This document shows, in pieces, positions 17,513 to 26,457 of a stretch of DNA of 64,000 bases. Made by a program: the position numbers and the translations under genes. The DNA is taken from contig CAXXPV010000003.1 in assembly GCA_963675935.2 (NCBI GenBank), positions 434,001 to 498,000 on the forward strand. Direction: 5' to 3'. Within the stretch, counting starts at the first letter, position 1. Every line of letters begins with the position of its first letter. The notes under the pieces were generated by a model. It saw only the letters and a program-made list of their open reading frames with translations. It was not told the DNA's origin and searched no databases. The DNA is from G963675935 sp963675935 (lineage in GTDB: Bacteria; Planctomycetota; Planctomycetia; Pirellulales; Thermoguttaceae).

Positions 17513-17788
17513 ATGAGCGAATATGACGATTCGTTGGAAATCGGCATTGCCGCCGGACTCGATCCAGCCACGGCTTTGGCGATTTCCGAATGCGAAGAAG
17601 ATAACAATCCACAACCGCCGGCCTCGGCGTCGAGCGGCCCGCTGGGATTTGCCGCCATTTCCGAATGCGAAGAAGATAACAATCCACAACCGTCGGCCGC
17701 GGCTTTGAGCGGCCCGCTGGGATTTGCCGCCATTGTCTTCTTGGCTCTGGCATTTTTTGTCGTCCTTGGGTGGCTACTGAGCTTGTAA
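17513..17788 (+). CDS. Small membrane peptide with a 75-bp tandem duplication
   Basis: 91-residue product without recognised family. Two consecutive 25-residue units (17581-17655 and 17656-17730) both begin ISECEEDNNPQP and end SGPLGFAA, differing only at a few alanine/serine positions; the DNA of the two units is almost identical. A C-terminal hydrophobic helix (IVFLALAFFVVLGWLLSL) should anchor it with the acidic repeats on one side. The ATG 17513 follows GGGGGTTTGCC. The recent duplication could be neutral; the reading frame is kept. Confidence 0.6.
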   Translation: MSEYDDSLEIGIAAGLDPATALAISECEEDNNPQPPASASSGPLGFAAISECEEDNNPQPSAAALSGPLGFAAIVFLALAFFVVLGWLLSL

Positions 17789-17911
17789 GCTAGTGTGTCG
17801 TTGAACACCACGTTGGGTCGGCAACGCAACTGCCACACCATCGCGTGATGGCCAATAGCCGACAAGCTTGCTCGCCGCGAAATGGCGATAAGTCCCGCGA
17901 AAAAATGCCGC

Positions 17912-18289
17912 CTATTCATTCACCAGGTCCGGCAACCTGGGTTCCGGGCGAGAAATCGCGGCGACATTGGGAACTTGGATGGTTTTGGTTTTAGTTTCGG
18001 TTTCGCCGGCCACGTCCGCCGATTCCTCGCGATGGAAAAGGCGTTCCACGAGCGGATGGCCTCTTCGCTGATTGCGCCACGACAGAAACTCGGAGTTGTC
18101 GCGGATCGGATCGACCCGGCAGTTCGCCTCGTCCGACATGCAGCGCGTGTCGAGTTCCAACGACCATTGGTTGCGAACGATGAAGCCATGCCCGGTGCGA
18201 TGGAATTGACATCCCCCGATGGCCAGCAACAGGCAGCAACTCGCTCCAGCGATTTGAAGAGCCTTGAGATGGGCCTTCCGCCGCACCAT
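17912..18289 (-). CDS. Hypothetical lipoprotein
   Basis: 125-residue protein with a lipoprotein signal: basic start MVRRKAHLK, hydrophobic stretch and lipobox LAIGGC (Cys about 27). The mature part is hydrophilic (RTGHGFIVRNQWSLELDTRC) and matches nothing I recognise. A G-rich Shine-Dalgarno-like run (GGGGGGGAC) lies just upstream of ATG 18289. It is downstream of coaX on the same strand with a 200-bp gap (18290-18490) in which I see no gene. Confidence 0.7.
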   Translation of the reverse strand: MVRRKAHLKALQIAGASCCLLLAIGGCQFHRTGHGFIVRNQWSLELDTRCMSDEANCRVDPIRDNSEFLSWRNQRRGHPLVERLFHREESADVAGETETKTKTIQVPNVAAISRPEPRLPDLVNE

Positions 18290-18490
18290 GACCGCGTCCC
18301 CCCCGGGCAGGTCGTCCTAAAAGAAAAAGCATCCAATCGGTGAAATCGGCAAAAAAACGCCGGAAGATTAGGTGTAACTAGAAAAAACCACCCAGCCGGC
18401 ACAAACAGCCGCGCCAGATCGTTTGGCCGGCGAAAGCCGGGTGAATTCCGCGCATTTATACTGTATGCGGGCAAGCTGTGAACGCTTACC

Positions 18491-19288
18491 TCACATCGGT
18501 TGCTGTTCCGCGGCCGTTACAGCGATGCCCGAGAGCGTTAGGTTCGGCACGTAACGCGCCGCGCCGCCGAGCAACTCGGCCACCGCCGCGCCGGCGCCGC
18601 CGGTGAGAAAAACTTGCGGCTTTCCGCCGGCCGATTCGCCCAATCGCTCGATCAATTCTCGAATCGAGCCGACCGCGCCCCAAAACAGCCCAGACCGCAT
18701 GGCCGACGCCGTCGATGCGCCCAAGGCCGACGGCGGCTCGGCGAGATCGGTCATTTTGACCAGCGGCAGCAGATCGGTGAAATGGTGCAGCGCCCGGGCG
18801 GCCATTTCAATGCCCGGTAGAATCGCCCCGCCCAAAAAAGCCCCGTCGGCCGAAACGAGATCGACCGTGACGGCCGTGCCGACATCGACGATCACCGCCG
18901 GCCGGCCGGACGCGCGGAGCCGATTGACCGCCACGGCATCGACCAACCGATCGATGCCGACCATGTCGGGCCGATCGAGCCGAACCACGAGCGGCAAATC
19001 ATCGCAGGCCAGCATGACGATGTGATCCGTCGGGCGATGTTCGTGGAGCCAGTCGATCAAGCCGGTGGCCGCGGGGCGATTCACGCTGGCGATCCACCAG
19101 GCCAGAGACATATCGCCATTTCCTTCATCGGCCAGCCATTTTTCAATCCGCTCGAGTTCCGTGGCGTTTTCCGAAAGGGCGAGCGTTTTTGTCGGTTCCG
19201 GCAACGCGGCCGCGCAATCGCCGGCGAACAGCCCGAGCTTGATCCGGGCGTTTCCAACATCGGCGGCGAGAAACCTTTGGGTGGTCAC
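18491..19288 (-). CDS. coaX: Type III pantothenate kinase
   Basis: 265-residue ASKHA-fold kinase catalysing the first step of coenzyme A synthesis (pantothenate to 4'-phosphopantothenate). The phosphate-1 motif is LAADVGNARIKLGLF (about residues 7-21), the pantothenate-binding region is VGIDRLVDAVA, and the phosphate-2 motif is VIVDVGTAVTVDLV; GGAILPGIEMAARAL and FLTGGAGAAVAELL follow as expected. The second motif has VDVGTA where many homologues have VDFGTA. It lies in the same orientation as obg, 129 bp downstream of its end. Confidence 0.93.
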   Translation of the reverse strand: MTTQRFLAADVGNARIKLGLFAGDCAAALPEPTKTLALSENATELERIEKWLADEGNGDMSLAWWIASVNRPAATGLIDWLHEHRPTDHIVMLACDDLPLVVRLDRPDMVGIDRLVDAVAVNRLRASGRPAVIVDVGTAVTVDLVSADGAFLGGAILPGIEMAARALHHFTDLLPLVKMTDLAEPPSALGASTASAMRSGLFWGAVGSIRELIERLGESAGGKPQVFLTGGAGAAVAELLGGAARYVPNLTLSGIAVTAAEQQPM

Positions 19289-19417
19289 GGAAATGGCCTA
19301 TTGTATCTCGGTGCCCAGTTACCTTTTACGGTTTATGTAGTAGACACACTCCGTGTGTAGTCGTTGCGTCGTTTGCAAATCAAGCGGACGGCACACGGAT
19401 GTGTGCCTGCTACGTCA

Positions 19418-20416
19418 TTACCATGCCGGTTCGCCTTGCAGCGTTCGGGCAATGCGGCCGACCAACTCGTTGAGTCCCTGGCCCGTCACCGCGGATATCA
19501 ATAGCACCTCGCCGCCGGTTAGTTCCGATAATAATCGCCGCGTCTCGACGGCCGCGGGCAAGTCGGCCTTCGTCACTACGACAATCTCCGGCCGGGCGCC
19601 CAACTCGGCGCTGTGCAATTCCAACTCGGAGCGGATCGCCCGATAATTCACCAAGGGATCGGTGCCGTCGGTCGGCTCCGGCTCGACGAGATGGACGAGG
19701 ATGCCCGCCCGCTCGATGTGCCGCAGGAATTCATGTCCCAGGCCGACGCCGTCGTGAGCGCCTTCGATCAGGCCGGGAATGTCGGCCATGATGAACGAGC
19801 GGTCCATGTCGATCTGCACGCGGCCCAAGTTCGGATGCTTCGTGGTGAACGGATAGGCGGCGATTTCGGGCCTCGCGCTCGAGAGCCGGCTCAACAGCGT
19901 GCTCTTTCCGGCGTTCGGCTTGCCCACTAGCCCGATGTCGGCGATCACCTTGAGTTCGAGCCGCAGGGTGCGAGCCTCGCCGAGTTCGCCGGGCGTCATT
20001 TGACGCGGGGCGCGGTTCGTCGCCGTCTTGAAGTGCATGTTGCCCTTGCCGCCTTTGCCGCCGCAGGCCACGACGACTTGCTCACCGGCCGGCGAAAGGT
20101 CTTTGATCAAATGGCCATGCTTGGCGTCGAACACCATCGTGCCGGGCGGAACGGGAATGACCAAATCGCCGGACGACCGGCCGTGACAATTGGCCGAGCT
20201 GCCTGGCTGGCCGTTGGCGGCTTTCCACTGGCTGCGATGGGTCAGCGGGGCGAGGCTATCGACGCCTTCCTGAGCCACGAGGATGACGCTGCCGCCGTCG
20301 CCGCCGTCACCGCCGTCGGGCCCGCCGCGGGCGACGTATTTCTCCCGGCGGAAGCTGATGCAACCATTGCCCCCCCGACCGGCTTCGACTCGAATTTCCG
20401 CTTCGTCAATGAACAT
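19418..20416 (-). CDS. obgE: GTPase Obg/CgtA
   Basis: 332-residue ribosome-associated GTPase involved in 50S maturation and stress signalling. The glycine-rich Obg fold spans residues 1-158 (MFIDEAEIRVEAGRGGNGC, REKYVARGGPDGGDGGDGG, CGGKGGKGN), followed by a G domain with G1 GKPNAGKSTLL, G3 DIPGLIEGAHDGVGLG, G4 TKAD and G5-like SAVTGQGL. The C-terminal OCT domain present in some homologues is absent. The start matches the universal MFIDE(A/V) N-terminus. Confidence 0.97.
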   Translation of the reverse strand: MFIDEAEIRVEAGRGGNGCISFRREKYVARGGPDGGDGGDGGSVILVAQEGVDSLAPLTHRSQWKAANGQPGSSANCHGRSSGDLVIPVPPGTMVFDAKHGHLIKDLSPAGEQVVVACGGKGGKGNMHFKTATNRAPRQMTPGELGEARTLRLELKVIADIGLVGKPNAGKSTLLSRLSSARPEIAAYPFTTKHPNLGRVQIDMDRSFIMADIPGLIEGAHDGVGLGHEFLRHIERAGILVHLVEPEPTDGTDPLVNYRAIRSELELHSAELGARPEIVVVTKADLPAAVETRRLLSELTGGEVLLISAVTGQGLNELVGRIARTLQGEPAW

Positions 20417-20634
20417 AAGGGCTTTCTTGGAGTTTTTGCCTAAGTTTACCTAAGTTTACCCGCCATCGGGGGCAAGGGGAAGGAGATGAGAGAATGATGA
20501 GGGAATGCGACACTTTCGCCTTGCCGGATCCACCACCGTGATTGCGAGATAAACTACTCCCAGAGGAAGGGATTGGGTATAATTACCAACGTCGAGAGGG
20601 CATACCACACTCTTGTTCATGGGAGAACCGAATC

Positions 20635-20892
20635 ATGGCGGAAGTCGAAATCGGCAAGGTGACCCACTACTTCAGCAAGGTGGGTGTGGCGGCGATTCAG
20701 ATTACCCAAGACTCGCTCCACGTGGGCGACGTAATTCATGTGAAGGGCCACACGAGCGATTTCACCCAAAAAATCGACTCGATGCAGGTGGACAACGGGC
20801 CCGTGGTCGAGGCGGGAGTCGGCCAATCGGTCGGCCTCCTGGTGAAAGAACACGCCCGAGAACACGACGCAGTGTATAAAGTCGTGGCGTAG
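20635..20892 (+). CDS. Translation elongation factor-like small protein
   Basis: 85-residue stand-alone beta-barrel resembling domain 2 of translational GTPases: IGKVTHYFSKVGVAAIQI, LHVGDVIHVKGHTSDFTQKI, then VGLLVKEHAREHDAVYKV. Such EF-like peptides are widespread but of unconfirmed function. GGGAGA 9 bp upstream sets ATG 20635; the frame is open further upstream without sense. The gene is monocistronic, divergent from obg across a 218-bp gap (20417-20634) that should hold both promoters. Confidence 0.8.
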   Translation: MAEVEIGKVTHYFSKVGVAAIQITQDSLHVGDVIHVKGHTSDFTQKIDSMQVDNGPVVEAGVGQSVGLLVKEHAREHDAVYKVVA

Positions 20893-20969
20893 AGCGAAAA
20901 ACGCGGGAGCTTGATAGTATTATAATTATAACAGCCGGGTGGCAACGGAGTTCCGAGTTCCTGATTGCA

Positions 20970-21545
20970 GTGCCGCAAACAGAGGACGGCCTGCGCCGTG
21001 CCATCGGCGAATCGCATCGGCGTTATACGCGACGCATCAATTTCCGCGAAAAGTGGCGAGGCTATTTGTGGCAAGGGCGATTCGCTTCCTTTGTCATGGA
21101 CGAGCCGTATCTGTTGGCGGCGGCTCGCTATACTGCGAACGGTTGAAATTGTCCGGTTTTCCCACCTCGCAAGAAATCGGACAAACCAAGCCGTGTAAGG
21201 TATATGTGGAGTTGAATCCCGTTCGAGCGAAACTGGTGGACCGCGCCCGCCAGTGGCCTTGGAGCAGCGCGAAAGGCGCATCTGACGGGCCGCGACGACT
21301 GCTTGGTCAAAGTTGCGCCGTTGTTGGCAATGTTCGGCGATTGGAAATCATTTTTGAGGAGTGCCATACCGGAGGAAGAACTTCGCGGTCTTCGAGAGCA
21401 CGTGCATACGGGTCGGCCTTTGGGCAGTCCGGCTTTTTTGGATCGTTTGGAAGGTCTCGTGGGCCGCGTTTTGAAACGACAGAAACCAGGTCCGAAACCC
21501 AAGCCAAAACCACAAAAGGCACGAACAAGAAAAACCGTGAATTAG
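20970..21545 (+). pseudogene. REP-associated tyrosine transposase (RAYT/Y1) remnant
   Basis: Decayed Y1/TnpA-REP family transposase. Legible blocks are SHRRYTRRINFREKWRGYLW with the candidate catalytic tyrosine, WQGRFASFVMDEPYLLAAARY, then after about 80 foreign bp YVELNPVRAKLVDRARQWPW, a frameshift after WSSA, and KAHLTGRDDCLVKVAPLLA through GRPLGSPAFLDRLEGLVGRV to a lysine-rich tail (stop 21545). The N-terminal HUH half is missing. Reading these in order reproduces the usual RAYT C-terminal layout. Intact members nick and join REP palindromes, which is notable in so repeat-dense a region; this copy cannot be active. Confidence 0.8.
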
Positions 21546-21689
21546 GTAACGTGTCCCCGGAACTCCGGAACTTCATGCCATGCGAAAATGGGACTCCTAA
21601 CAGCGATTATTTCTCCTTGGGAAGACCCGAGTGATTTTTCGCCGTGAAAGCGGCGAAAACATGAGGCCGAACAACCAAGGAGCCTGCAT

Positions 21690-22595
21690 ATGCGGACCAA
21701 ATTGTTTTGGATTGCCATGTTCGCGCTGGCGAGCGTTTTTGCGGCCAATCTACTTCTCCTTCTGCTTACCCCGGACAAGTACATCCACCTTCTCGAGGTC
21801 TACGCCCATCGCAATCACCCGATCAGCCATACTGGACTCGTGTTATGCAGGGTTCAGTTCGCTTTTTTCGTTTTGGCTGTTTTGTTGTGGTTGACGCTCA
21901 AGAGCGAGGCGACAATCACGTCAAGATTCTCCGAGGCCTCCGCCCTCAATAAAGTCGCCGGTCTTTTGATTGTCGCCGTCTGGATCGCTTACGACGCTTT
22001 GAATTGGCGAACAGATTCCATTTGGTACGTGGAAGACGGGCTCTTTGAATCGGCTACCGCGGTTTTGGCGATGCTGACATCACTTCTTTTGTTGATTGTC
22101 GCGTTTGATCGAAGGCATCAAGCGGGGCGACTGCTGCACCTCGTCGCATCGTTTCTTTTCTTCCTTTTTTGCATGGAAGAAATAAGCTGGGGACAAAGAA
22201 TCTTCGGGTGGCAGACGCCCGAGACCCTTGCGGCGGTAAATTATCAGCAGGAGACCAATGTCCACAACTTGTTCAATCCGGTCTTAACCCTGATCCGCTC
22301 CGCATTCACTTTGCTGATGGCGGTTCTCTTGCTCGACGCGGCGGGGTTGAGGTCCAAACTCATCTCCCTGTTCCGAATGCAAAAACTCGTGCAAGCGATT
22401 CCGTTTCGGCAACTCGCGCTATTCGGCTATGTCTTTCTGGGGCTAGCCATTCATCCTGACAACGGAGAGTTGTCGGAAGAAATATTTTCCGGTTTTGGAG
22501 TGGTTTATGCCATGAATCTGCTGCTAGTCGGCAGAGAAGATTTCCGTGGCAACGTCATCCTTCCGGCAAGTGTGCAACTGAAACAGTCGCACTGA
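21690..22595 (+). CDS. Hypothetical polytopic membrane protein (EEISWGQRIFGW motif)
   Basis: 301 residues with about seven hydrophobic helices: near residues 5-26, 51-68, 87-103, 120-139, 146-165, 205-222 and 245-262. A conserved-looking motif MEEISWGQRIFGWQTPE sits just after helix five, followed by NVHNLFNP; I recall similar motifs in uncharacterised bacterial membrane proteins but cannot assign a function. The acidic pair and histidines near the membrane could be functional. It stands alone, following the transposase remnant and preceding an inverted repeat. Confidence 0.75.
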   Translation: MRTKLFWIAMFALASVFAANLLLLLLTPDKYIHLLEVYAHRNHPISHTGLVLCRVQFAFFVLAVLLWLTLKSEATITSRFSEASALNKVAGLLIVAVWIAYDALNWRTDSIWYVEDGLFESATAVLAMLTSLLLLIVAFDRRHQAGRLLHLVASFLFFLFCMEEISWGQRIFGWQTPETLAAVNYQQETNVHNLFNPVLTLIRSAFTLLMAVLLLDAAGLRSKLISLFRMQKLVQAIPFRQLALFGYVFLGLAIHPDNGELSEEIFSGFGVVYAMNLLLVGREDFRGNVILPASVQLKQSH

Positions 22596-22613
22596 TTGTC
22601 CCAGAGACTAAGT

Positions 22614-22732
22614 GACTGCGCAAAAATAAGTTGATCGAATTTGTAGGACGGATTTCCGAATCCGTCTCTGAAAACCGGACGGATTTGGAAATCCGTCCTA
22701 CGGTGAATTGTACAGTTAATTTTTGCGCAGTC
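22614..22732. repeat. Nested inverted repeat, family E copy 1 (GTAGGACGGATTTCC)
   Basis: Outer arms GACTGCGCAAAAATAA (22614) and TTAATTTTTGCGCAGTC (22716) enclose arms GTAGGACGGATTTCCGAATC and its inverted copy ending GGAAATCCGTCCTAC. The inner element recurs at 32800-32862. Confidence 0.88.
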
Positions 22733-22752
22733 CCGCAGCGCTAAGCCGAAGG

Positions 22753-23652
22753 CTATCTTCCGCCAAAAATTCCCGTGGCATACCAAATGCCGTTATCGCC
22801 GCGTTTCATGTCGTAGCCGAAGAACCGGCTCCGGGCGCGAACCGCGCTCCAGTGGCCGTCGGAAAGACGCCAGCAGCGGACGCACTCGATGGCCGCCTCG
22901 ACCAGATTCTCGCCGGGCCAACTCTCGGCACACACCTCGCGCGGCGAGGCCCCGCCCGGCAACAGGCTCAAAATCCGCTGAAAACGCGAGCCCCAAGCGT
23001 GATGGCCCTGCACACGGATGTCGGCCTGATACTGCGAATGACTCTGCGCCTCGCTCGACAACAGCGGCAGCAGTTCGCCGTCGGCGCTTTCGGGCCGGTC
23101 GGGATGGATGCGCACCGCGTAAATCAACGTGCGCTGGGTAAGCGTGGCTTGCGGCAAATTCAGAATGACCGCCATTTGTTCCGGCGTGTACCAAAGCCGG
23201 TCGGTGATCGGAAACTCACTGACGATCGCACCACGCATCGGGGCGTCGGCCGACCGATAATCGACGATGGCAATGCCCGGCCGGCCAAGCATCTCGTGGA
23301 AGGATTCATGTTCGAGCAGCACGACCGGCTTGCCCTGCATCGTAATCGTGGCCGAAAGCGGCAACCGTACGCACACGTATTCTTGCAGCCGGCGGCATAC
23401 TTTGGGGTCGCCGAGCGTTTCGGTTTTGAATCGTTCGCATGGGGTGCCCGTCTCCATGTTGCAGAAGTAGATGAATAGCATCTTGTTTTCGCGTTCGGCG
23501 ATCGACATGGCTTTGGAGTAATTGTCGTGCCAAACCACGGCTGGGGCGGTCGCGGCGGATTCGGCGGCCGAAAGATCGGCGGCAGTCAAAAGCATTCCAA
23601 TAATTAGCCCGGCCAGAGCGGACGATAGCGTCAGACAGTGTGAGCGCGGCAT
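22753..23652 (-). CDS. Secreted thioredoxin-fold-like protein
   Basis: 299 residues with an N-terminal signal peptide (MPRSHCLTLSSALAGLIIGM, cleavage probably after LSAAESA). Residues 38-130 read like a thioredoxin-fold domain without a CxxC pair: VVWHDNYSKAMSIAERENKM, LFIYFCNMETGTPCERFKTE, then PGIAIVDYR. The C-terminal part (FGYDMKRGDNGIWYATGIF) resembles the end of a CAP/SCP-like domain. Planctomycetes have many such exported proteins of unknown role. AAGGAG 7 bp upstream supports the start. Confidence 0.7.
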   Translation of the reverse strand: MPRSHCLTLSSALAGLIIGMLLTAADLSAAESAATAPAVVWHDNYSKAMSIAERENKMLFIYFCNMETGTPCERFKTETLGDPKVCRRLQEYVCVRLPLSATITMQGKPVVLLEHESFHEMLGRPGIAIVDYRSADAPMRGAIVSEFPITDRLWYTPEQMAVILNLPQATLTQRTLIYAVRIHPDRPESADGELLPLLSSEAQSHSQYQADIRVQGHHAWGSRFQRILSLLPGGASPREVCAESWPGENLVEAAIECVRCWRLSDGHWSAVRARSRFFGYDMKRGDNGIWYATGIFGGR

Positions 23653-24126
23653 CTCTAGTCTCCTTTTTGGGGAATTTTCTTGTTGACCGTCAGAAGCGCG
23701 AGAGCTTCCGACTACACCCGTCCGTGGTGGGACTCTTCCGAAGTTCCGGCCTTCGGATGATCGCGGCGGCTAAACCACATTGCTCATCCTTGTTTAGCCG
23801 GCGAACTTGTTCGCCGCGAATGTTCGGCAGTTTCAGCCAAAAAACACGGCGAACAAGTTCGCCGGCTAAACAAACACATTCCCGTGAGGTTTGCCGCGGG
23901 AGTATCTTTGCAGCGACGTTATCTCTGTTGTTGCCAAGGGGTATACTTGGTAAGCTACACCAAAACCAAGCGACTGTAACGATATTGCTGATTAAACAAA
24001 GATTACAAGCTGCAACGATTACGCTGTTTTTCTGGTGGCGTAATTATGGACAACCGGCCGCCCGGTAGTCTATAACCCAAACGGATTGTTGAGCTACTCC
24101 CCCGTGATAACATGAAGGAATGAACG
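23653..24126. other. Divergent intergenic region with one palindrome
   Basis: This 474-bp gap separates divergently transcribed genes and should hold both promoters. Apart from the family D palindrome at 23791-23873 and a weak GCGCGAGAGCTTCCG hairpin near 23697 I see no gene or RNA. AAGGA precedes the next gene at 24116. Confidence 0.5.
23791..23873. repeat. Family D palindrome, copy 2
   Basis: TGTTTAGCCGGCGAACTTGT at the left and ACAAGTTCGCCGGCTAAACA at the right are exact inverted copies; each arm folds as GGCGAA-CTTG-TTCGCC. Confidence 0.9.
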
Positions 24127-26010
24127 ATGCGGCTTAAGACATTTTTTGGGCTCGTGGCAACATGCCTATCTGTAACTCTTTATGCCGCAGTGGTTTACGC
24201 TGCCGACGCAAAGCCGTCGGACGCCCCGATTGCAAGAGATCAGCTCCCTGCGGCCTGTCGTAACGCCAAGGCCGAGTTCCGCGCGATTTCGCAGGACGAC
24301 GTTGCCCAGGCCAAAACCGTGCTGCTGGAAGCCATCGGCCGGCTCGACGAACGGTTGACTCAGGCCGGATCGGGCGGGGAAGAGTGGCGAAAATACCTCC
24401 AATGGGGATTGCTGCAAGAGTCGCTCCGCGGCGACAAGCAGCCCGACAAGGCTGTCTTGGCCAAGATTCTCGCCCGATATTCCGCCGGTCACGAAGGTTT
24501 GGAGCTGGTGTGGTTCCTCGACACGCAACGTGCGTTGCACAACTACATTGCCACGGCCAACGCGGTCAACAATCCGGCGCCAATTCGCGCGGCTTACGAA
24601 AAACTGCTCGATAAATTGGCCGTCACTTTGGAAGCCTATTTGGCCAAGCCGACCACGGACGGCGCTCTGACGATCACCGAGTCGGTCCGCTGGCTGCAAA
24701 GCGCCCACCAAGCGTCAAAGCTGGTCGAGGCGATCGAACGGCATTTGGGCCAGAAAAACCTCTATGTGGAAATTTCGGCCGGCATCGTCGGGGCGGGCAT
24801 CGCCGAGCCGGTTGACGACGTATCGGAAGTCCGCGACTGCATCTTGGGCACCAGCATCACCGGAACCGCCCACACGAAGGGGCAGACCAGCATCGAGCTT
24901 TCGCCCAACGCCGAGATGGGCGTGCTCGACACGCTGTTCTTCGGCACGGCCACAAGCGACAACGTCGGCTATCACAAGCCGGTTACGATCTACAGCACCG
25001 GCGAAACCAGCCTGACGGCCCGCAAACGGCTGTGGATCACCGACGAGGGCCTCGCCTCGCATCCGGCCGCCTCGAACGCCGAGACAACGATCAGCATCAA
25101 CGACATTCAATCGAACAAGGGCAAGCGATTTATCGAGAAAATGGCTTGGCGTAGGGCTGGAAAGCAGCAGAGCGAAGCCGAGTGCATCGCATCGAGCCAC
25201 GCCGAGCAGCGGCTGAATGATCGCATCGACTCGCAAGCGGCCGAGTCGCTCGATCAGGCGAACAAGCAATACGTCGAGAAGTATAAACAGCCCTTTACCG
25301 AACGGAAACTGTTTCCTCAGACGCTCCAGTTCAGCACGACGCAGCAGGCGTTGTCGCTGGTCGGGCTACAGGCCGGCGGCGGTAAATTGGCCGCTCCCGC
25401 GCTGCCTCCGCCGGTGGTCGAAGGGGCCGACATGTCGCTGCGGCTGCACGAATCGGCGATCAACAATCTGACGTTCGACGCCCTGGCCGGGCGGACCGTG
25501 TATGAAGAAAAAATGCAGGCGGCCGTGACCGACGCGCTTGGCCATCTGCCGGAAAAGATGAAAGGCGACGAGGACGGCAAGCCCTGGGCGATTTCGTTCG
25601 CCCCGCGGCAACCGATTTCGGTAACATTCGCCGACGACGGATTCAAGATCACGCTTCGCGGGGTGAACTTTGCCAAGGGCGGCGAAAACCATCCAGACGC
25701 CATGAACATCTCGGCGGCTTATAAGATTGAGAAGTCGGCCAAGGGGTTTCGCGCGGTTCGCCAGGGCGAAATCGAGGTGTTTCCGCCCGATTTCAAGCCG
25801 GGCAGCGGCCAGCAACTCGACGCCCGGCGTCAGGTGATCCGCAAGTTGCTCGAACGTCGGTTTGCCAAGGTTTTCGAGCCGGAGTTTTTGGGCGAGGGTC
25901 TTGAGTTGTCGGGCAAGTGGAAGTCCGCCGGCCGGCTGATGCCCATCCAAGTGGACTGCCGCGACGGTTGGCTGGTGATTGCATGGAAGCGGACGGCCGA
26001 GGCGAAGTGA
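24127..26010 (+). CDS. Large secreted protein of unknown function
   Basis: 627-residue protein with a signal peptide (MRLKTFFGLVATCLSVTLYA, cleavage near VVYAADA). No catalytic motif is recognised. Residues 60-215 are helical; a beta-rich middle contains TSITGTAHTKGQTSIELSPN and RKRLWITDEGL; residues 465-600 repeat a strand-turn pattern (ISFAPRQPISVTFADDGFKI) that could be a ligand-binding or structural beta domain. AAGGAATGAACG upstream supports ATG 24127. Large exported proteins of this type are frequent in planctomycetes; I infer periplasmic or surface location only. Confidence 0.75.
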   Translation: MRLKTFFGLVATCLSVTLYAAVVYAADAKPSDAPIARDQLPAACRNAKAEFRAISQDDVAQAKTVLLEAIGRLDERLTQAGSGGEEWRKYLQWGLLQESLRGDKQPDKAVLAKILARYSAGHEGLELVWFLDTQRALHNYIATANAVNNPAPIRAAYEKLLDKLAVTLEAYLAKPTTDGALTITESVRWLQSAHQASKLVEAIERHLGQKNLYVEISAGIVGAGIAEPVDDVSEVRDCILGTSITGTAHTKGQTSIELSPNAEMGVLDTLFFGTATSDNVGYHKPVTIYSTGETSLTARKRLWITDEGLASHPAASNAETTISINDIQSNKGKRFIEKMAWRRAGKQQSEAECIASSHAEQRLNDRIDSQAAESLDQANKQYVEKYKQPFTERKLFPQTLQFSTTQQALSLVGLQAGGGKLAAPALPPPVVEGADMSLRLHESAINNLTFDALAGRTVYEEKMQAAVTDALGHLPEKMKGDEDGKPWAISFAPRQPISVTFADDGFKITLRGVNFAKGGENHPDAMNISAAYKIEKSAKGFRAVRQGEIEVFPPDFKPGSGQQLDARRQVIRKLLERRFAKVFEPEFLGEGLELSGKWKSAGRLMPIQVDCRDGWLVIAWKRTAEAK

Positions 26011-26028
26011 GCGGCATGAGTCGCCTCG

Positions 26029-26106
26029 TTTAGCCGGCGAACTTGTTCGCCGTGAATACCGGGTGATTTCATCGAAAAACACGGCGAACAAGATCGCCGG
26101 CCAAAC
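26029..26106. repeat. Family D palindrome, copy 3
   Basis: TTTAGCCGGCGAACTTGTTC and GAACAAGATCGCCGGCCAAA form the arms, slightly decayed on the right. It follows the stop codon at 26010 and precedes the tRNA region. Confidence 0.85.
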
Positions 26107-26268
26107 TTTCGCGTGAAAACTAGTCAACGTGAGGGGTGTGGGTATTGCCCAATTACCTATTTTACGAGTCTCTTGACCAATTGCCCTTGAACGCCGCGAA
26201 TATCGGCATATAATTTCGAGATTCCCCGCCGTTTGGAAATGGCCGGCGGGAGTGTCCCAAGTATTTTT

Positions 26269-26341
26269 GCGGGTGTAGCTCAGTTGGTAGAGCACGACGT
26301 TGCCAACGTCGTTGTCGTGGGTTCGAACCCCATCACCCGCT
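26269..26341 (+). tRNA. tRNA-Gly (GCC)
   Basis: 73-nt cloverleaf: acceptor GCGGGTG/CACCCGC, D-loop AGCTCAGTTGGTAGAGC, anticodon stem CGACG/CGTCG with loop TTGCCAA (anticodon GCC at 26302-26304), and T-loop GTGGGTTCGAACCCCAT. CCA is not encoded. It reads GGC and GGU glycine codons and lies just upstream of the trigger factor gene in the same direction. Confidence 0.97.
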
Positions 26342-26457
26342 CTTTGGCAGCCCAAAGAACCGTGGGAAGCGTCTTCTTTCATCACGCGGTCTGAAGTGCG
26401 ACGTTTTTGCCTCCCGAAAAAACGTGTCGCTTTTTGGCCGTGCAAAGCATCAAAATT

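Noticed and set aside
20970..21545. Functional transposase gene
   Set aside because: The N-terminal HUH half is absent, about 80 bp are inserted, and a further frameshift follows the WSSA block.
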